Notes: generated from the sequence alone by a model not told the origin. 64,000 bases of DNA from Massilia polaris (GCF_012927275.1 NZ_JABBGG010000001.1:186001-250000), one strand, 5' to 3'; shown: positions 8,584-17,499, counted from the stretch's first letter. Numbers and translations: made by a program.

Positions 8584-9303
8584 ATGGAATACCAACTGTT
8601 CTACTGGCCTTCGATACAAGGGCGGGGCGAGTTTGTACGCCTTGCGCTGGAGGAGGCTGGCGTAGCCTACCTTGACGTGGCGCGCACCAAAGGGGGCATG
8701 GAGAATATGCTTGCTGCGCTCAAGGCGGATGCCCATCCTTCGTTGGCACCGCCGTTCCTGAAGGCCGGCGACGAGACAATTGGGCAGACCGCGAACATCC
8801 TGTTGTTCCTCGGCGCGCGCCATGGCCTGGCGCCGCGCCGGGCGCAGGGCCGCCTGTGGGCGCACCAGCTCCAGCTCACCATTGCGGACCTGGTCAGCGA
8901 AGTACACGACACGCACCATCCCGTCGGAATCGCGCTGTATTACGAAGACCAGAAGAAGGAAGCGAAGCGACGCGCGGAGGAATTCATCGCCAGCCGGGTA
9001 CCGAAATTTTTCGGCTACTTTGAACGGATGCTGACGCGCCCCGAACATCGCGGCGTCTACCTGCTCGGCGCGCGCCTGTCCTATGTCGACCTTTCGATGT
9101 TCCAGATGATCGAAGGCTTGCGCTATGCATTTCCGAACGCGATGGCGCGCCTCGAACCTGGCTATCCGGGGCTGCACAAACTGCATGCGCATGTGGCGGC
9201 GCGGGCGAACATCGCCCGCTATCTCGCGTCGCCGCGCCGCATTCCCTTCAACGAAGAGGGCATCTTCCGCCACTACCCGGAACTGGACGAACCGGCCGCT
9301 TAG
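8584..9303 (+). CDS. Glutathione S-transferase family protein
   Basis: This 239-residue protein begins with a thioredoxin-fold GST domain (YQLFYWPSIQGRGEFVRLAL, residues 3-22), in which a Tyr/Trp-Pro-Ser start and RGEF resemble sigma/alpha-like GSTs. PPFLKAGDETIGQTANIL is the glutathione-binding region. The all-helical C-terminal domain follows and contains GARLSYVDLSMFQMIEGL with the conserved Asp. It probably conjugates or reduces xenobiotics or lipid peroxides in the cytoplasm. An AGGAGGGG ribosome site precedes the ATG at 8584. Its stop overlaps the stop of the converging MFS gene by four bases. Confidence 0.88.
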   Translation: MEYQLFYWPSIQGRGEFVRLALEEAGVAYLDVARTKGGMENMLAALKADAHPSLAPPFLKAGDETIGQTANILLFLGARHGLAPRRAQGRLWAHQLQLTIADLVSEVHDTHHPVGIALYYEDQKKEAKRRAEEFIASRVPKFFGYFERMLTRPEHRGVYLLGARLSYVDLSMFQMIEGLRYAFPNAMARLEPGYPGLHKLHAHVAARANIARYLASPRRIPFNEEGIFRHYPELDEPAA

Positions 9304-10505
9304 TGCGCCACCGCGGCGCGCGGCCCGATCACCTTTGCACTGATGCCGTCGCGACGGTCCAGCCAGCCGGCCAGCGTGGTCAGGCCGAGCGCGCCGACGA
9401 CAACCAGGGCTCCGATCCATGGCGTCGCCATCAGCCCAAGATGGGTGACGATCAAGCCGCCGCCCCACGCGCCGATTGCGATGCCGACGTTGAAGGCCGC
9501 GATGTTGAGGCCCGACGCGACGTCCACGGCATGCGGGGCGTCACGCTCGGCGCGCTGGACCACATAGACCTGCAGGCCGGGCACATTACCGAATGCGACA
9601 GCACCCCATGCCAGCACGGTGGCGACCACCAGCCATGGATTCGCGGCGGTGAAGGTCAGCACCAGCAGCACCAGCGCCAGCAGCGCGAAGACCACCTGCA
9701 GCGCGCGGATCGGGCCATGCTTGTCGGCCAGCTTGCCGCCCCAGATATTCCCAGCCGCGACCGAGACGCCGTACACCAGCATCACCAGGCCGACGCTCGA
9801 TGGCGCGAAGCCGGCGACCTCCTGCAGGATCGGCGCAAGGTAGGTGAAAGCGATGAACGAACCGCCGTAGCCCAGCGCCGTGATGGCGTACACCAGCAGC
9901 AGGCGCGGCTTTTTCAGCACCGCCAGCTGCGCCATCACGCTCGATGGCTTGCTGTTCGGGATAGTCGACGGCACCAGCAGCCAGCTGCCGGCGATGGCGA
10001 CCACGCCCAGCAGCGACACGGCGAGGAAGGTGGCTTGCCAGCCGAAGGTCTGGCCGATGAAGGTGCCAAGCGGGACGCCCGTCACCAGCGCCACGGTCAG
10101 CCCGGTAAACATCAGCGCAATTGCGCTGGCCGCTTTTTCGCGCGCGACCAGGCCGGTGGCGATGGTCGAGCCGATCGAGAAGAACACGCCGTGCGCAAGG
10201 CCGGTCAAGACGCGCGCCGCCATCAGCGACTCGTAGTTGGGGGCCATCCATGCCAGCAGGTTCCCGGCGGTGAACAAGGCCATCAGCACAAGCAGCAGCT
10301 GCTTGCGCGGGATGCGGCCGGTGAGGGCGGTCAGTACCGGCGCGCCGACGGCGACGCCGAGCGCGTACAGGCTGACGAGCAGGCCGGCCGACGGCACGGT
10401 GACGCCCAGGCTGGCGGCGATGGTGGGGATCAGCCCGACGATGACGAATTCGGTGGTTCCGATGGCGAAGGCGCTGAGTGTCAGCGCCCAGAGTGCGAGT
10501 GGCAT
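9300..10505 (-). CDS. MFS efflux transporter (AraJ/YdhP-like, DHA1)
   Basis: This 401-residue protein has twelve predicted membrane helices and the DHA1 motifs: ALWALTLSAFAIGTTEFVIV in helix 1, GRIPRKQLLL in the helix 2-3 loop, and GVPLGTFIGQTFGWQ (motif C) in helix 5. It resembles proton-driven sugar or drug exporters of the AraJ/YdhP group. The ATG at 10505 has an AGGAG site; the frame extends further upstream but that part looks noncoding. It is divergent from a LysR gene with about 100 bp between, so control by that regulator is likely. The substrate cannot be told from the sequence. Confidence 0.88.
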   Translation of the reverse strand: MPLALWALTLSAFAIGTTEFVIVGLIPTIAASLGVTVPSAGLLVSLYALGVAVGAPVLTALTGRIPRKQLLLVLMALFTAGNLLAWMAPNYESLMAARVLTGLAHGVFFSIGSTIATGLVAREKAASAIALMFTGLTVALVTGVPLGTFIGQTFGWQATFLAVSLLGVVAIAGSWLLVPSTIPNSKPSSVMAQLAVLKKPRLLLVYAITALGYGGSFIAFTYLAPILQEVAGFAPSSVGLVMLVYGVSVAAGNIWGGKLADKHGPIRALQVVFALLALVLLVLTFTAANPWLVVATVLAWGAVAFGNVPGLQVYVVQRAERDAPHAVDVASGLNIAAFNVGIAIGAWGGGLIVTHLGLMATPWIGALVVVGALGLTTLAGWLDRRDGISAKVIGPRAAVAH

Positions 10506-10590
10506 GTATTTCTCCTGGTAATACGTGAACGAGGGGGCAGTGTGACCGCATGCCAGGAAAGGAAAAATGGGTTGCCGTACAATATACTTT

Positions 10591-10603
10591 TGACTCGGAG
10601 TCA
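10591..10603. promoter_or_regulatory. Palindromic operator candidate between MFS and LysR genes
   Basis: TGACTCGGAGTCA is an inverted repeat (TGACTC/GAGTCA around one base). It overlaps the GGAG ribosome site of the LysR gene and follows a TACAAT -10-like box at 10579. That position fits autoregulation of the LysR gene. Confidence 0.45.
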
Positions 10604-10606
10604 CAA

Positions 10607-11521
10607 ATGCTGAGTGTTGACGCGCTGATTGCCTTCGCCGCGGTGATAGATACGGGGTCGTTTTCCGCCGCGGCAGACCGGCTGCGGCAGACGCCATCGG
10701 GCGTCAGCAGGACCATTTCGCGCCTGGAAGCGCAGCTGGGAACGACGCTGATCCAGCGCACCACGCGCCGCCTCGACCTGACCGAAGAAGGCGAGTGGCT
10801 GCTGGATCGCGCGCGCAAGGTGATTGCGGACCTTGAGGACACCGAGGCGCAGGTCGCGGCGCGCCGTTCGCAGCCTTCGGGGCTGGTGCGGGTGAATGCC
10901 GCGACGCCGGCGCTCGATCACATGCTGGCGCCACTGGTGGCCGAGTTCCTCGATGCGCACCCGCTGATCCGGCTGGAACTGACAAGCGGCGAAACCGTCA
11001 TCGACCTGATCGAGGAACGCGCCGACCTGGCGATCCGGATCGGGAACCTGGCCGATTCAACCCTGAACGCGCGCCAGCTGGGGCAAAGCCGGATCCGCCT
11101 GCTCGCCTCTCCGGACTACCTCGCCCGCCACGGTACGCCGGCCAGCGTGGAGCAGCTGTCTACGCACCGCTTGCTGGGCTTCACAGCGCCGGCGTCGCTG
11201 AATATCTGGCCACTGGTGCATGGCGGCGTGGAAGGCCTGCCGGTGGCGCCGGCCGTGACGGCGTCAAGCGGGGAGACGCTGCGCCACCTTGTGCTGGGCG
11301 GCGTCGGCATCGCGCGCCTGGCCGACTTCCTGACCATGAAGGATGTGCGCAGCGGGGCGCTGGTGCCGGTACTGGAGGACATGACGCTGGCATGGTCGGA
11401 GCCGGTGTGGGCGGTGTTCTACAAGCAGGGCGCGCTGGCGCCCCGGGTCGGCGCCCTGGTCGAGTTCCTGGCGCAGCGGCTTGGCGAGGTGCTGGATCCT
11501 GTGCAGCACTTACGGGAATAG
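10607..11521 (+). CDS. LysR-family transcriptional regulator
   Basis: This 304-residue regulator has an N-terminal winged helix-turn-helix (AFAAVIDTGSFSAAADRL to SRTISRLEAQLG, residues 9-44) and a C-terminal substrate-binding domain from about residue 90 (GLVRVNAATPALDHML). It resembles the DhcR/YafC-like subgroup that often sits beside efflux pumps. It is divergent from the MFS transporter, its probable target. The ATG at 10607 is preferred over the frame start at 10550, because the canonical LysR start (MLSVDALIAFAAVID) follows it and GGAG lies six bases before it. The inducer is unknown. Confidence 0.9.
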   Translation: MLSVDALIAFAAVIDTGSFSAAADRLRQTPSGVSRTISRLEAQLGTTLIQRTTRRLDLTEEGEWLLDRARKVIADLEDTEAQVAARRSQPSGLVRVNAATPALDHMLAPLVAEFLDAHPLIRLELTSGETVIDLIEERADLAIRIGNLADSTLNARQLGQSRIRLLASPDYLARHGTPASVEQLSTHRLLGFTAPASLNIWPLVHGGVEGLPVAPAVTASSGETLRHLVLGGVGIARLADFLTMKDVRSGALVPVLEDMTLAWSEPVWAVFYKQGALAPRVGALVEFLAQRLGEVLDPVQHLRE

Positions 11522-11643
11522 GTATTAAGAAATAGCAACACTTTACACCTCGCCGCAGCGCTGCTTGTACGCAGCCGGGGTAAGCGGCATACTGGGCGCC
11601 CGACAAACCCCGACGGGCCCTGCGTGGCCCTCCATTGCGATCC

Positions 11644-12312
11644 ATGCCTCCAGCCGCGCTAGTCCTCGCCCTCCTGTTTTCAATGCCCGCGCACGCGCAG
11701 GACGCGCAGCCGGAGCGGCGCGAGCCGACCGGGCAGGAAACGGCGTCGTTCACGGCCTTCTACCGCAGCACGCCCGCCCAACCGTCCGCAGCTGTTTTCG
11801 ACATCGTCCGCAAATCGCGGAAGGATGCGTGGCGGGTTGAAGCGATCGTGGACGGGGCGCCGTACCGCGCCGCCGGTGCGCTGTGCCGCATGACGCAGCA
11901 GCGCTACGCCTACAACGCGCGCGCGGCAGCGGACCAGCGCTGGAGCATGGCGGCCGGGAAGCGTTTCGCATGGCTCGACCGTGCCACGTGCGGAAGGCCT
12001 GGCCGGCTGGTCGAACTCAAACAGCGCATCCCCGATGCCGACCTGGCGCCGCTGATCGGCCAGCATGGCGTGCTGCTGCTGCGCGCGCGCCTTCTGTTCG
12101 CCGGGAATACCAGTTGTGCGCCGCACCGTTCGCTGCGCTTCCGGCTCGCCGCCATCGATGTCAGCGCGCCGCCGCACGGCAGGGAAGAGCTGCATGCCCT
12201 CGTGTTCGACAGCGACCGTACGGCGCGCGCGCAGGTGTGGATCAAGAAGCGCGGCGCCGAACTGAATGCCTGGGATGTCGCCTGCAGCGACGCCACGCCT
12301 GCGGCCCGATAA
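11644..12312 (+). CDS. Hypothetical exported protein
   Basis: This protein has 222 residues and a signal peptide (MPPAALVLALLFSMPAHAQ). The mature part has two Cys pairs that could form disulfides (ALCRMTQQ, RATCGRPG, NTSCAPHR, DVACSDA), and its mix of charges fits a soluble periplasmic protein. I do not recognise a domain. An in-frame TTG at 11635 could also start it. It precedes two other small genes on the same strand, but the gaps (68 and 61 bp) leave cotranscription uncertain. Confidence 0.6.
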   Translation: MPPAALVLALLFSMPAHAQDAQPERREPTGQETASFTAFYRSTPAQPSAAVFDIVRKSRKDAWRVEAIVDGAPYRAAGALCRMTQQRYAYNARAAADQRWSMAAGKRFAWLDRATCGRPGRLVELKQRIPDADLAPLIGQHGVLLLRARLLFAGNTSCAPHRSLRFRLAAIDVSAPPHGREELHALVFDSDRTARAQVWIKKRGAELNAWDVACSDATPAAR

Positions 12313-12380
12313 GCCTTCGGTGCGCTGCCGGAGAAGCCCGCCATGGCATACTTGGACGACCAGCGTTGAAAGGAACCATC

Positions 12381-12704
12381 ATGGGCACGGCATATGAAAC
12401 CACGCAGCCGGAACGCAGTGCGATCGACGCGCTGCCCGGCACCGTCGCACTCGAATTCGGCACCGGCTGGTGCGGCTACTGCCGCGCGGCCGAGCAGCAC
12501 ATCACGTCAGCCCTGTCGGCCCATCCGGCGGTCCGGCATATCAAGGTGGAAGATGGTCCGGGACGTCCGCTTGGCCGTTCCTTCCGCGTCAAGCTGTGGC
12601 CGACCGTGGTCGTGATCAAGGACGGCAAGGAGGTGGCGCGGGTAGTGCGCCCGGACGACGCCAGCGAGGTGCGCCAGGCGATCGAGCAGGCGTCGAAGGA
12701 ATAA
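12381..12704 (+). CDS. Thioredoxin family protein (CGYC active site)
   Basis: This 107-residue single-domain protein has a thioredoxin fold. The redox motif is GWCGYCRAAEQH (residues 29-40), and the cis-proline is in KLWPTVVVIKDGKE. It has no signal peptide, so it should act in the cytoplasm as a thiol-disulfide reductase. The CGYC dipeptide differs from the CGPC of thioredoxin and would give a different redox potential. An AGGAA ribosome site precedes the ATG at 12381. Confidence 0.85.
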   Translation: MGTAYETTQPERSAIDALPGTVALEFGTGWCGYCRAAEQHITSALSAHPAVRHIKVEDGPGRPLGRSFRVKLWPTVVVIKDGKEVARVVRPDDASEVRQAIEQASKE

Positions 12705-12765
12705 GTCGTTGACACGCGGCGGGGCGCGGCCTATCTTGCTGCTCACTTTCACAGAAGGAGCAGCC

Positions 12766-13305
12766 ATGAAATTCCTGGGAACCGCCGCCATACTGGGCGC
12801 ACTTGCCGCCGTCGTTCCGGTCCATGCGCACGCCGAAGGCAAAGCCGATTTTTTCGCGCGGCTGACGTCGCTGTGCGGCGCCAGGTTTGAAGGCGCGTCC
12901 GTGTTCCCGCGCGAGGCCGGCGATGCATTCGCCGGAAAGAAGCTGGTTGCACATATCGCCACCTGCACGGCGGACGAGGTGAGGGTCCCATTCACCGTCG
13001 GGGCCGACCGTTCACGTACCTGGATCTTCACCAAATCCGCAGCGGGGCTCGAGCTCAAGCACGATCACCGCCACGCGGACGGCACCCCGGACGAGCAAAC
13101 CATGTACGGCGGGATGGCGAACGACCAGGGAAGCGCCGACGTGCAGTCGTTCGAAGCGGACGCCTACACGGCCAAACTGATCCCGGCCGCGTCAACCAAT
13201 GTATGGACAGTGACGCTGGCGCCGGATGGCAAGTCGATCTCGTATCACCTCGCGCGCGACGGCAAGCCGCGCTTCAAGGCCGAACTCGCGCGTACCGCGA
13301 ACTAG
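12766..13305 (+). CDS. Hypothetical exported protein
   Basis: This 179-residue protein has a signal peptide (MKFLGTAAILGALAAVVPVH to HAEG) and an AGAAGGAG ribosome site before the ATG at 12766. The mature part has Cys in LTSLCGARFEG and HIATCTADEV and a segment HDHRHADGTPDEQTMYGG. The pattern resembles small secreted proteins of Burkholderiales and Xanthomonadales that are described only as hypothetical. The stop overlaps the stop of the converging RidA gene by four bases. No function can be proposed. Confidence 0.65.
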   Translation: MKFLGTAAILGALAAVVPVHAHAEGKADFFARLTSLCGARFEGASVFPREAGDAFAGKKLVAHIATCTADEVRVPFTVGADRSRTWIFTKSAAGLELKHDHRHADGTPDEQTMYGGMANDQGSADVQSFEADAYTAKLIPAASTNVWTVTLAPDGKSISYHLARDGKPRFKAELARTAN

Positions 13306-13682
13306 GCGGGCGGCCGTGCCGCGACCATCTGCACCTCGACGCGGTAGCCGAAGTGCAGCTCAGGAACCGGCACCACCGCGCGCGCGGGCTTGTGCGCGCC
13401 AAACACGCGCGCATAGGTCTCGTTGAACTCCGGCCAGTTCGCGATCCCCACGATGTACACGGTGCACTGGACCACGTCGTGGAAACCGCATCCCGCCGCT
13501 TGTAGTATCTTTTCGCACTGTCCCAACACCGATTCGCACTGGTCCTGGAAAGTATCGACGGTCGGATCGACCACGCCCAGCTGCGGCAGCACGCCGGACA
13601 GGAAGACCAGCCCGTTGGCTTCCACGGCCTGCGAGTAGTGGCCTGCCGGCGCGGGCAGGCCGGGCGCCTGGATCAGCCTCAT
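13302..13682 (-). CDS. RidA family (YjgF/YER057c) deaminase
   Basis: This 126-residue protein matches the RidA family (HYSQAVEANGLVFLSGVLPQ near residues 15-34; the arginine in HKPARAVVPVPEL). RidA hydrolyses reactive 2-aminoacrylate and 2-aminocrotonate, which PLP dehydratases release from serine and threonine. Its ATG (13682) overlaps the dehydratase stop in ATGA, so the two proteins are made together. That pairs the enzyme that makes the toxic enamine directly with the one that clears it. The family Glu near the C-terminus is replaced by a VEVQMVA segment, common in divergent RidA groups. Confidence 0.88.
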   Translation of the reverse strand: MRLIQAPGLPAPAGHYSQAVEANGLVFLSGVLPQLGVVDPTVDTFQDQCESVLGQCEKILQAAGCGFHDVVQCTVYIVGIANWPEFNETYARVFGAHKPARAVVPVPELHFGYRVEVQMVAARPPA

Positions 13683-14629
13683 GCGACCAGGCGCGCAAAT
13701 GCCGACAGGTCGACATTGCCGCCGCTGATGATGATGCCAACCCGCTTGCCTTCGACCGGCGCGGCGCCGTGCATCGCCGCCGCCGCGCCCAGGCAGCCGG
13801 TCGGCTCGACGATCATCTTCATGCGTTCTGCAAAAAACTTCATCGTGCTGACCAGCTGCGCATCGGACACCGTCACGATGTCGTCGACGTGGCGCTTGAT
13901 CACCTCGAAGTTGTGGTCGCCCACGTGGGTGACCTTGGCGCCGTCGGCGATCGTGTCGGGCACGCCGATGCGGACGACTTCGCCCTTGCGCAGCGACTGC
14001 TGGCCGTCGTTGCCCAGTTCCGGCTCGACGCCGATCACCTTGCACGAAGGGGAGAGCGCCGCAGCCGCAAGCGCGCAACCTGCCAGCAGGCCGCCGCCGC
14101 CGAGGCAGACCAGCAGCACGTCGAGCTGGCCAACTTCCTCGAACAGTTCCTTGGCGGCCGTGCCCTGGCCGGAAATGACGTCAGGGTGGTCGTACGGCGG
14201 GATCAGGGTCATGCCGCGCTCTTGGGCGAGGCGCTGGCCGATCTCTTCGCGGTTTTCCTTGTAGCGGTCGTAGATGATCACTTCGCCGCCATAAGCCTTG
14301 GTGGCCTGGATCTTCAGTTCCGGCGCGTCGTGCGGCATCAGGATGGCCGAGCGGATGCCGAGCAGGCTGGCCGACAAGGCGATCGCCTGCGCGTGGTTGC
14401 CGGACGAGTAGGTCAGCACGCCGGCGCGGCGCTGGTCTTCGGTGAAGCGCGAGATGGCGTTGTAGGCGCCGCGGAACTTGAAGGCGCCCATGCGCTGGAA
14501 GTTCTCGCATTTGAAGAACAGCTGCGCGCCGGAGCGGTCATCGGCGGTACGCGAGGTCAGGACTGGAGTTCGGTGGGCTGCACCGCGGATGCGTTGTGCG
14601 GCTTGTTCGATGTCGGCGTAGGTGAGCAT
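13679..14629 (-). CDS. Threonine/serine dehydratase (PLP fold type II)
   Basis: This 316-residue enzyme lacks the C-terminal ACT domain of biosynthetic IlvA. The PLP-binding lysine is in MGAFKFRGAYNA, the substrate loop is SSGNHAQA, and CLGGGGLLAG binds the cofactor phosphate. The layout fits catabolic threonine dehydratase (TdcB), serine racemase or threo-3-hydroxyaspartate dehydratase, and these cannot be separated by eye. It removes water and ammonia from a hydroxy amino acid. The overlap with the RidA gene supports a dehydratase that releases free enamines. No regulatory domain is present. Confidence 0.88.
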   Translation of the reverse strand: MLTYADIEQAAQRIRGAAHRTPVLTSRTADDRSGAQLFFKCENFQRMGAFKFRGAYNAISRFTEDQRRAGVLTYSSGNHAQAIALSASLLGIRSAILMPHDAPELKIQATKAYGGEVIIYDRYKENREEIGQRLAQERGMTLIPPYDHPDVISGQGTAAKELFEEVGQLDVLLVCLGGGGLLAGCALAAAALSPSCKVIGVEPELGNDGQQSLRKGEVVRIGVPDTIADGAKVTHVGDHNFEVIKRHVDDIVTVSDAQLVSTMKFFAERMKMIVEPTGCLGAAAAMHGAAPVEGKRVGIIISGGNVDLSAFARLVA

Positions 14630-14685
14630 GGGGTTCCGTGGTTGGCGGCGAAACCGTTAGTATAGACCGGCTCCGTCTCCAGGAT

Positions 14686-16059
14686 TCACTCGGCCAGCGG
14701 CAACAGGATCTGGATTCGCAGCCCGCCGCCCTGGCGGTTGCTCACAATGAGTTCGGCGTTGTGGCGCAGGACCACCCGTTCGACGATCGCCAGGCCCAGG
14801 CCCGCGCCGTTGGCCTGTCCGCGCGCGGTATCCATGCGCGTGAAGGGCTTGAGCAGCTGTTCGATCTGGTCGTCCGGCACGCCGACGCCATGATCCTGCA
14901 CTTCGATCACGACGCGCTTGCCCAGGCCAGTCGGCTTGACGCGGCACGAGATATCGATTTCGGTGGCGCCGGTGCCCGGCGTCTGGCCGTACCGGCGCGC
15001 GTTCTCGATCAGGTTATTGACCACGCGGCGCAGGTCGGTCGCATTGCCGTTCACCAGCAGGTCCTGCGCGATGTCGGTATTGACCGTCATGCCAGGCAGG
15101 CGTTCGGCGGCGCGCGCGGCGTCTTCCAGCAGGCCGCTGATGTCGATCGTGACGAAGGTGGCCGCTTCGGTCGGTCTGGCGTAGTCGAGGAACTGGCCGA
15201 TGATGGCGTCCATCTGGGCGATATCCGACTGCATTCCTTCGCGCGCTTCGGCGCCAAGCTGCGCCATCTCGAGCTCGAGCTGCATGCGCGCCAGCGGCGT
15301 GCGCAGGTCGTGCGAGATGCCGGCCAGGATCACCGCGCGGTCGGACTCGACCTGCTGCAGGTCGTCCACCATCTGGTTGAAGCTGCGGTTCGCCCCGATG
15401 ATCTCCTTCGATCCTTTTTCCGGCAGCGGCGCCGGGCGCTTGCCCTGGGCGATGTCGCGCGCCGCCGCTGTCAGGCGCGCCAGCGGCAGGTTGATCAGGC
15501 TGGAGATCAGCGCGGCGCCGAGCAGCGACAGAACACCGACCACGCTGGCCCAGCCGAGCCATTGGACGCCGGTCAGGCCGGACAGGCGCTCGCGTTCGAG
15601 CATCAGCCAGTATTTGTCGTCGTCGATCTTGAAGCTGACCCAGAAGCCGGCGACGCCGTTCACGCTGCTGGAAAACTGGGTGTCGGCGCCGAGCTTTTCG
15701 CGGACGATGCGCGCGATATCGGGCATCAATGGATTGTCCGGCGGCGGGTCGACCACATCGGAGTCTTCGAGCGTGAAGATGCGGATGCCTTCATTCGACA
15801 CCAGTTCGAACAGCAGTTCGCGGCGCAGCTCGGGCGCGGAGTGGGTGAGGGCCGCGTGCGTGATGGTGACAACCGAAATCACCAGCTGCGCGGTCTGTTC
15901 GACCTTGGCGCCGCGCTGCATCGTGCTGATCATGCCGATCCACGATGCCATCGACACCGTGGTCAGGATGCTCAGCAGGAGGAAGGTGCGCCAGAACAGG
16001 CCGCTCCGGAACCAGCCCATGCGCGGCGTGCCTGGCCTTGTCTCGTCACGGAGGAACAC
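14686..16059 (-). CDS. Sensor histidine kinase (EnvZ-like)
   Basis: This inner-membrane kinase of up to 457 residues has two membrane helices (LFWRTFLLLSILTTVSMASW and around WASVVGVLSLLGAALISSL) flanking a periplasmic sensor region. A HAMP domain follows, then the phosphoacceptor His in ILAGISHDLRTPLARMQ, the N box (NNLIENARRYG), and the G boxes (DHGVGVPDD, GAGLGLAIV). It pairs with the OmpR-type regulator immediately upstream. The start is either a GTG at 16059 that shares one base with the regulator's stop, or the ATG at 16020 (MGWFRSG). Osmolarity or envelope state is the usual signal for this pair. Confidence 0.88.
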   Translation of the reverse strand: MFLRDETRPGTPRMGWFRSGLFWRTFLLLSILTTVSMASWIGMISTMQRGAKVEQTAQLVISVVTITHAALTHSAPELRRELLFELVSNEGIRIFTLEDSDVVDPPPDNPLMPDIARIVREKLGADTQFSSSVNGVAGFWVSFKIDDDKYWLMLERERLSGLTGVQWLGWASVVGVLSLLGAALISSLINLPLARLTAAARDIAQGKRPAPLPEKGSKEIIGANRSFNQMVDDLQQVESDRAVILAGISHDLRTPLARMQLELEMAQLGAEAREGMQSDIAQMDAIIGQFLDYARPTEAATFVTIDISGLLEDAARAAERLPGMTVNTDIAQDLLVNGNATDLRRVVNNLIENARRYGQTPGTGATEIDISCRVKPTGLGKRVVIEVQDHGVGVPDDQIEQLLKPFTRMDTARGQANGAGLGLAIVERVVLRHNAELIVSNRQGGGLRIQILLPLAE

Positions 16060-16835
16060 TAGCGCGGCTGGCCTTCAGGGATGAACACGTAGCCGAGGCC
16101 CCATACGGTCTGGATGTACAGCGGGCTGGAAGGATCAGGTTCGATCAGCTTGCGCAGGCGCGAAATCTGGACGTCGAGGCTGCGGTCGAAGACTTCGTAC
16201 TCGCGGCCGCGCGCCAGCTCCATCAGCTTCTCGCGCGACAGCGGCTGGCGCGCATGGCGGGCGAACACCTTGAGCACCGAGAATTCGCCGGTGGTCAGCG
16301 GCACCGTCTCGCCGTTCTTCTTGAGGGTGCGGGTGCCCAGGTCGAGCACGAACTGGCCGAACTCGAAGGTCTGCGGCGTCTCGGACGGCGCGCCCGGGAT
16401 TTCGTCGGGACCCTTGCGGCGCAGGACCGCGCCGATGCGGGCCACCAGCTCGCGCGGGTTGAACGGCTTGGGCAGGTAGTCGTCGGCGCCCATCTCGAGG
16501 CCGACGATGCGGTCGACGTCCTCGCCTTTCGCGGTCAGCATGATGATCGGCGTCTGGTCGCCGGCGCCGCGCAGGCGGCGGCAGATCGACAGGCCGTCTT
16601 CGCCGGGCAGCATCAGGTCAAGCACCAGCAGGTCGTAGCGCTCGCGCAGCCACAGCTTGTTCATCGCCGTCGCGCTTTCGGCGGTGACGACGGAGAAGCC
16701 TTGCTCCGTCAGGTAGCGGCGCAACAGGTCGCGCAGGCGGACGTCGTCGTCCACTACCATAATTTTGGCGGTGTGGCCACCGCCAGTGGCTGCCGTTGTA
16801 TTGTTGCCTGCGTTCGATGTCGATTGTGGGTTCAT
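16059..16835 (-). CDS. ompR: OmpR-family response regulator
   Basis: This 258-residue regulator has a receiver domain (KIMVVDDDVRLRDLLRRYL, phospho-Asp in LVLDLMLPGEDG, Lys in LPKPFNP) and an OmpR-type winged-helix DNA-binding domain ending YIQTVWGLGYVFIPEG. The core closely follows OmpR. A low-complexity Asn/Thr/Gly leader of about 22 residues precedes the receiver. It is the first gene of a two-gene unit with the histidine kinase. It is likely to control outer-membrane porins and possibly itself through the repeats at 16913-16937. Confidence 0.92.
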   Translation of the reverse strand: MNPQSTSNAGNNTTAATGGGHTAKIMVVDDDVRLRDLLRRYLTEQGFSVVTAESATAMNKLWLRERYDLLVLDLMLPGEDGLSICRRLRGAGDQTPIIMLTAKGEDVDRIVGLEMGADDYLPKPFNPRELVARIGAVLRRKGPDEIPGAPSETPQTFEFGQFVLDLGTRTLKKNGETVPLTTGEFSVLKVFARHARQPLSREKLMELARGREYEVFDRSLDVQISRLRKLIEPDPSSPLYIQTVWGLGYVFIPEGQPR

Positions 16836-16912
16836 ATGGCTGTCAAATTTGTCATATTCATGTCGCTATGGTAACGTCATATCGCTTTATGCAGGCGCTC
16901 TGCATGCAAGGC

Positions 16913-16937
16913 ATTACAAAGTGTTACAAACCTTACC
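16913..16937. promoter_or_regulatory. Tandem OmpR-like boxes upstream of ompR
   Basis: TTACAAA occurs at 16914-16920 and again at 16924-16930, exactly ten bases apart, and a third CTTACCC follows. OmpR binds pairs of ten-base half sites of the GTTACA type. The site lies 80-100 bp upstream of ompR and also upstream of the divergent exported-protein gene at 17032. Confidence 0.45.
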
Positions 16938-17031
16938 CAATTCGGCTTACACCCCTATGCGATTAGCCATACACTGGCCTCAAGCGAAATGAAGCTTATC
17001 TGTTTAAATGGCATCGCGGAAGAGGAACCTG

Positions 17032-17457
17032 ATGAATAACCTGCACAACAAAATCGACGCAGCAGCAAGCGCCCAATTTTTCGGCCGGTATTCGTTCGTC
17101 CGCCAGCTAGTTGCTGGCGTGCTGTTGGCCGGCGCCGCGCTGTCGGCCGCCCACGCGGGTCCAAATGACGCCGATGCGCAGCGCGCGATGCAGGCCCAGC
17201 GTTCGGAGCGCCAGCTGCCGCCGCCTGACCGCCAGGAACGCGTGCGCCAGTTCGACACGCGCCAGTTCGACGCCCGCACGTTCGAAGCGCGCCAGGAAGA
17301 ACAGCGCCGCCAGCTGCAAATGCAGCAGGAGCAGAACCAACAGAACGCGGAGTCGTATCGCCGCGGCGGCCGCCTGACGCCGGACGAGCGCCGCGACCTG
17401 CGCCGCCAGATCAATGAAGCGGGTATGGACCTGTACCCGAAATCTCCCCGCCGCTAA
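17032..17457 (+). CDS. Hypothetical exported Arg/Gln-rich protein
   Basis: This 141-residue protein has a long N-region and a signal peptide (VRQLVAGVLLAGAALSAAHA). The mature chain is highly charged and rich in Arg and Gln: RQFDTRQFDARTFEARQEEQ begins a short repeated RxFDxR pattern, followed by a helical Q-rich stretch. It ends in GRLTPDERRDLRRQINEAG, a segment I have seen only in uncharacterised small betaproteobacterial proteins. An AGGA site precedes the ATG at 17032. It diverges from ompR and shares its control region, so it may be an OmpR target in the envelope. Confidence 0.65.
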   Translation: MNNLHNKIDAAASAQFFGRYSFVRQLVAGVLLAGAALSAAHAGPNDADAQRAMQAQRSERQLPPPDRQERVRQFDTRQFDARTFEARQEEQRRQLQMQQEQNQQNAESYRRGGRLTPDERRDLRRQINEAGMDLYPKSPRR

Positions 17458-17469
17458 GGCTTCTTTGGT

Positions 17470-17499
17470 GGCAATTGTATTTTTTTCGTGACAATTGCC
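17470..17499. other. AT-rich inverted repeat after the Arg/Gln-rich gene
   Basis: GGCAATTGT and ACAATTGCC form a 9-bp perfect stem around a 12-base T-rich loop. It starts 13 bases after the stop codon and could end that transcript or bind a regulator. Confidence 0.4.
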
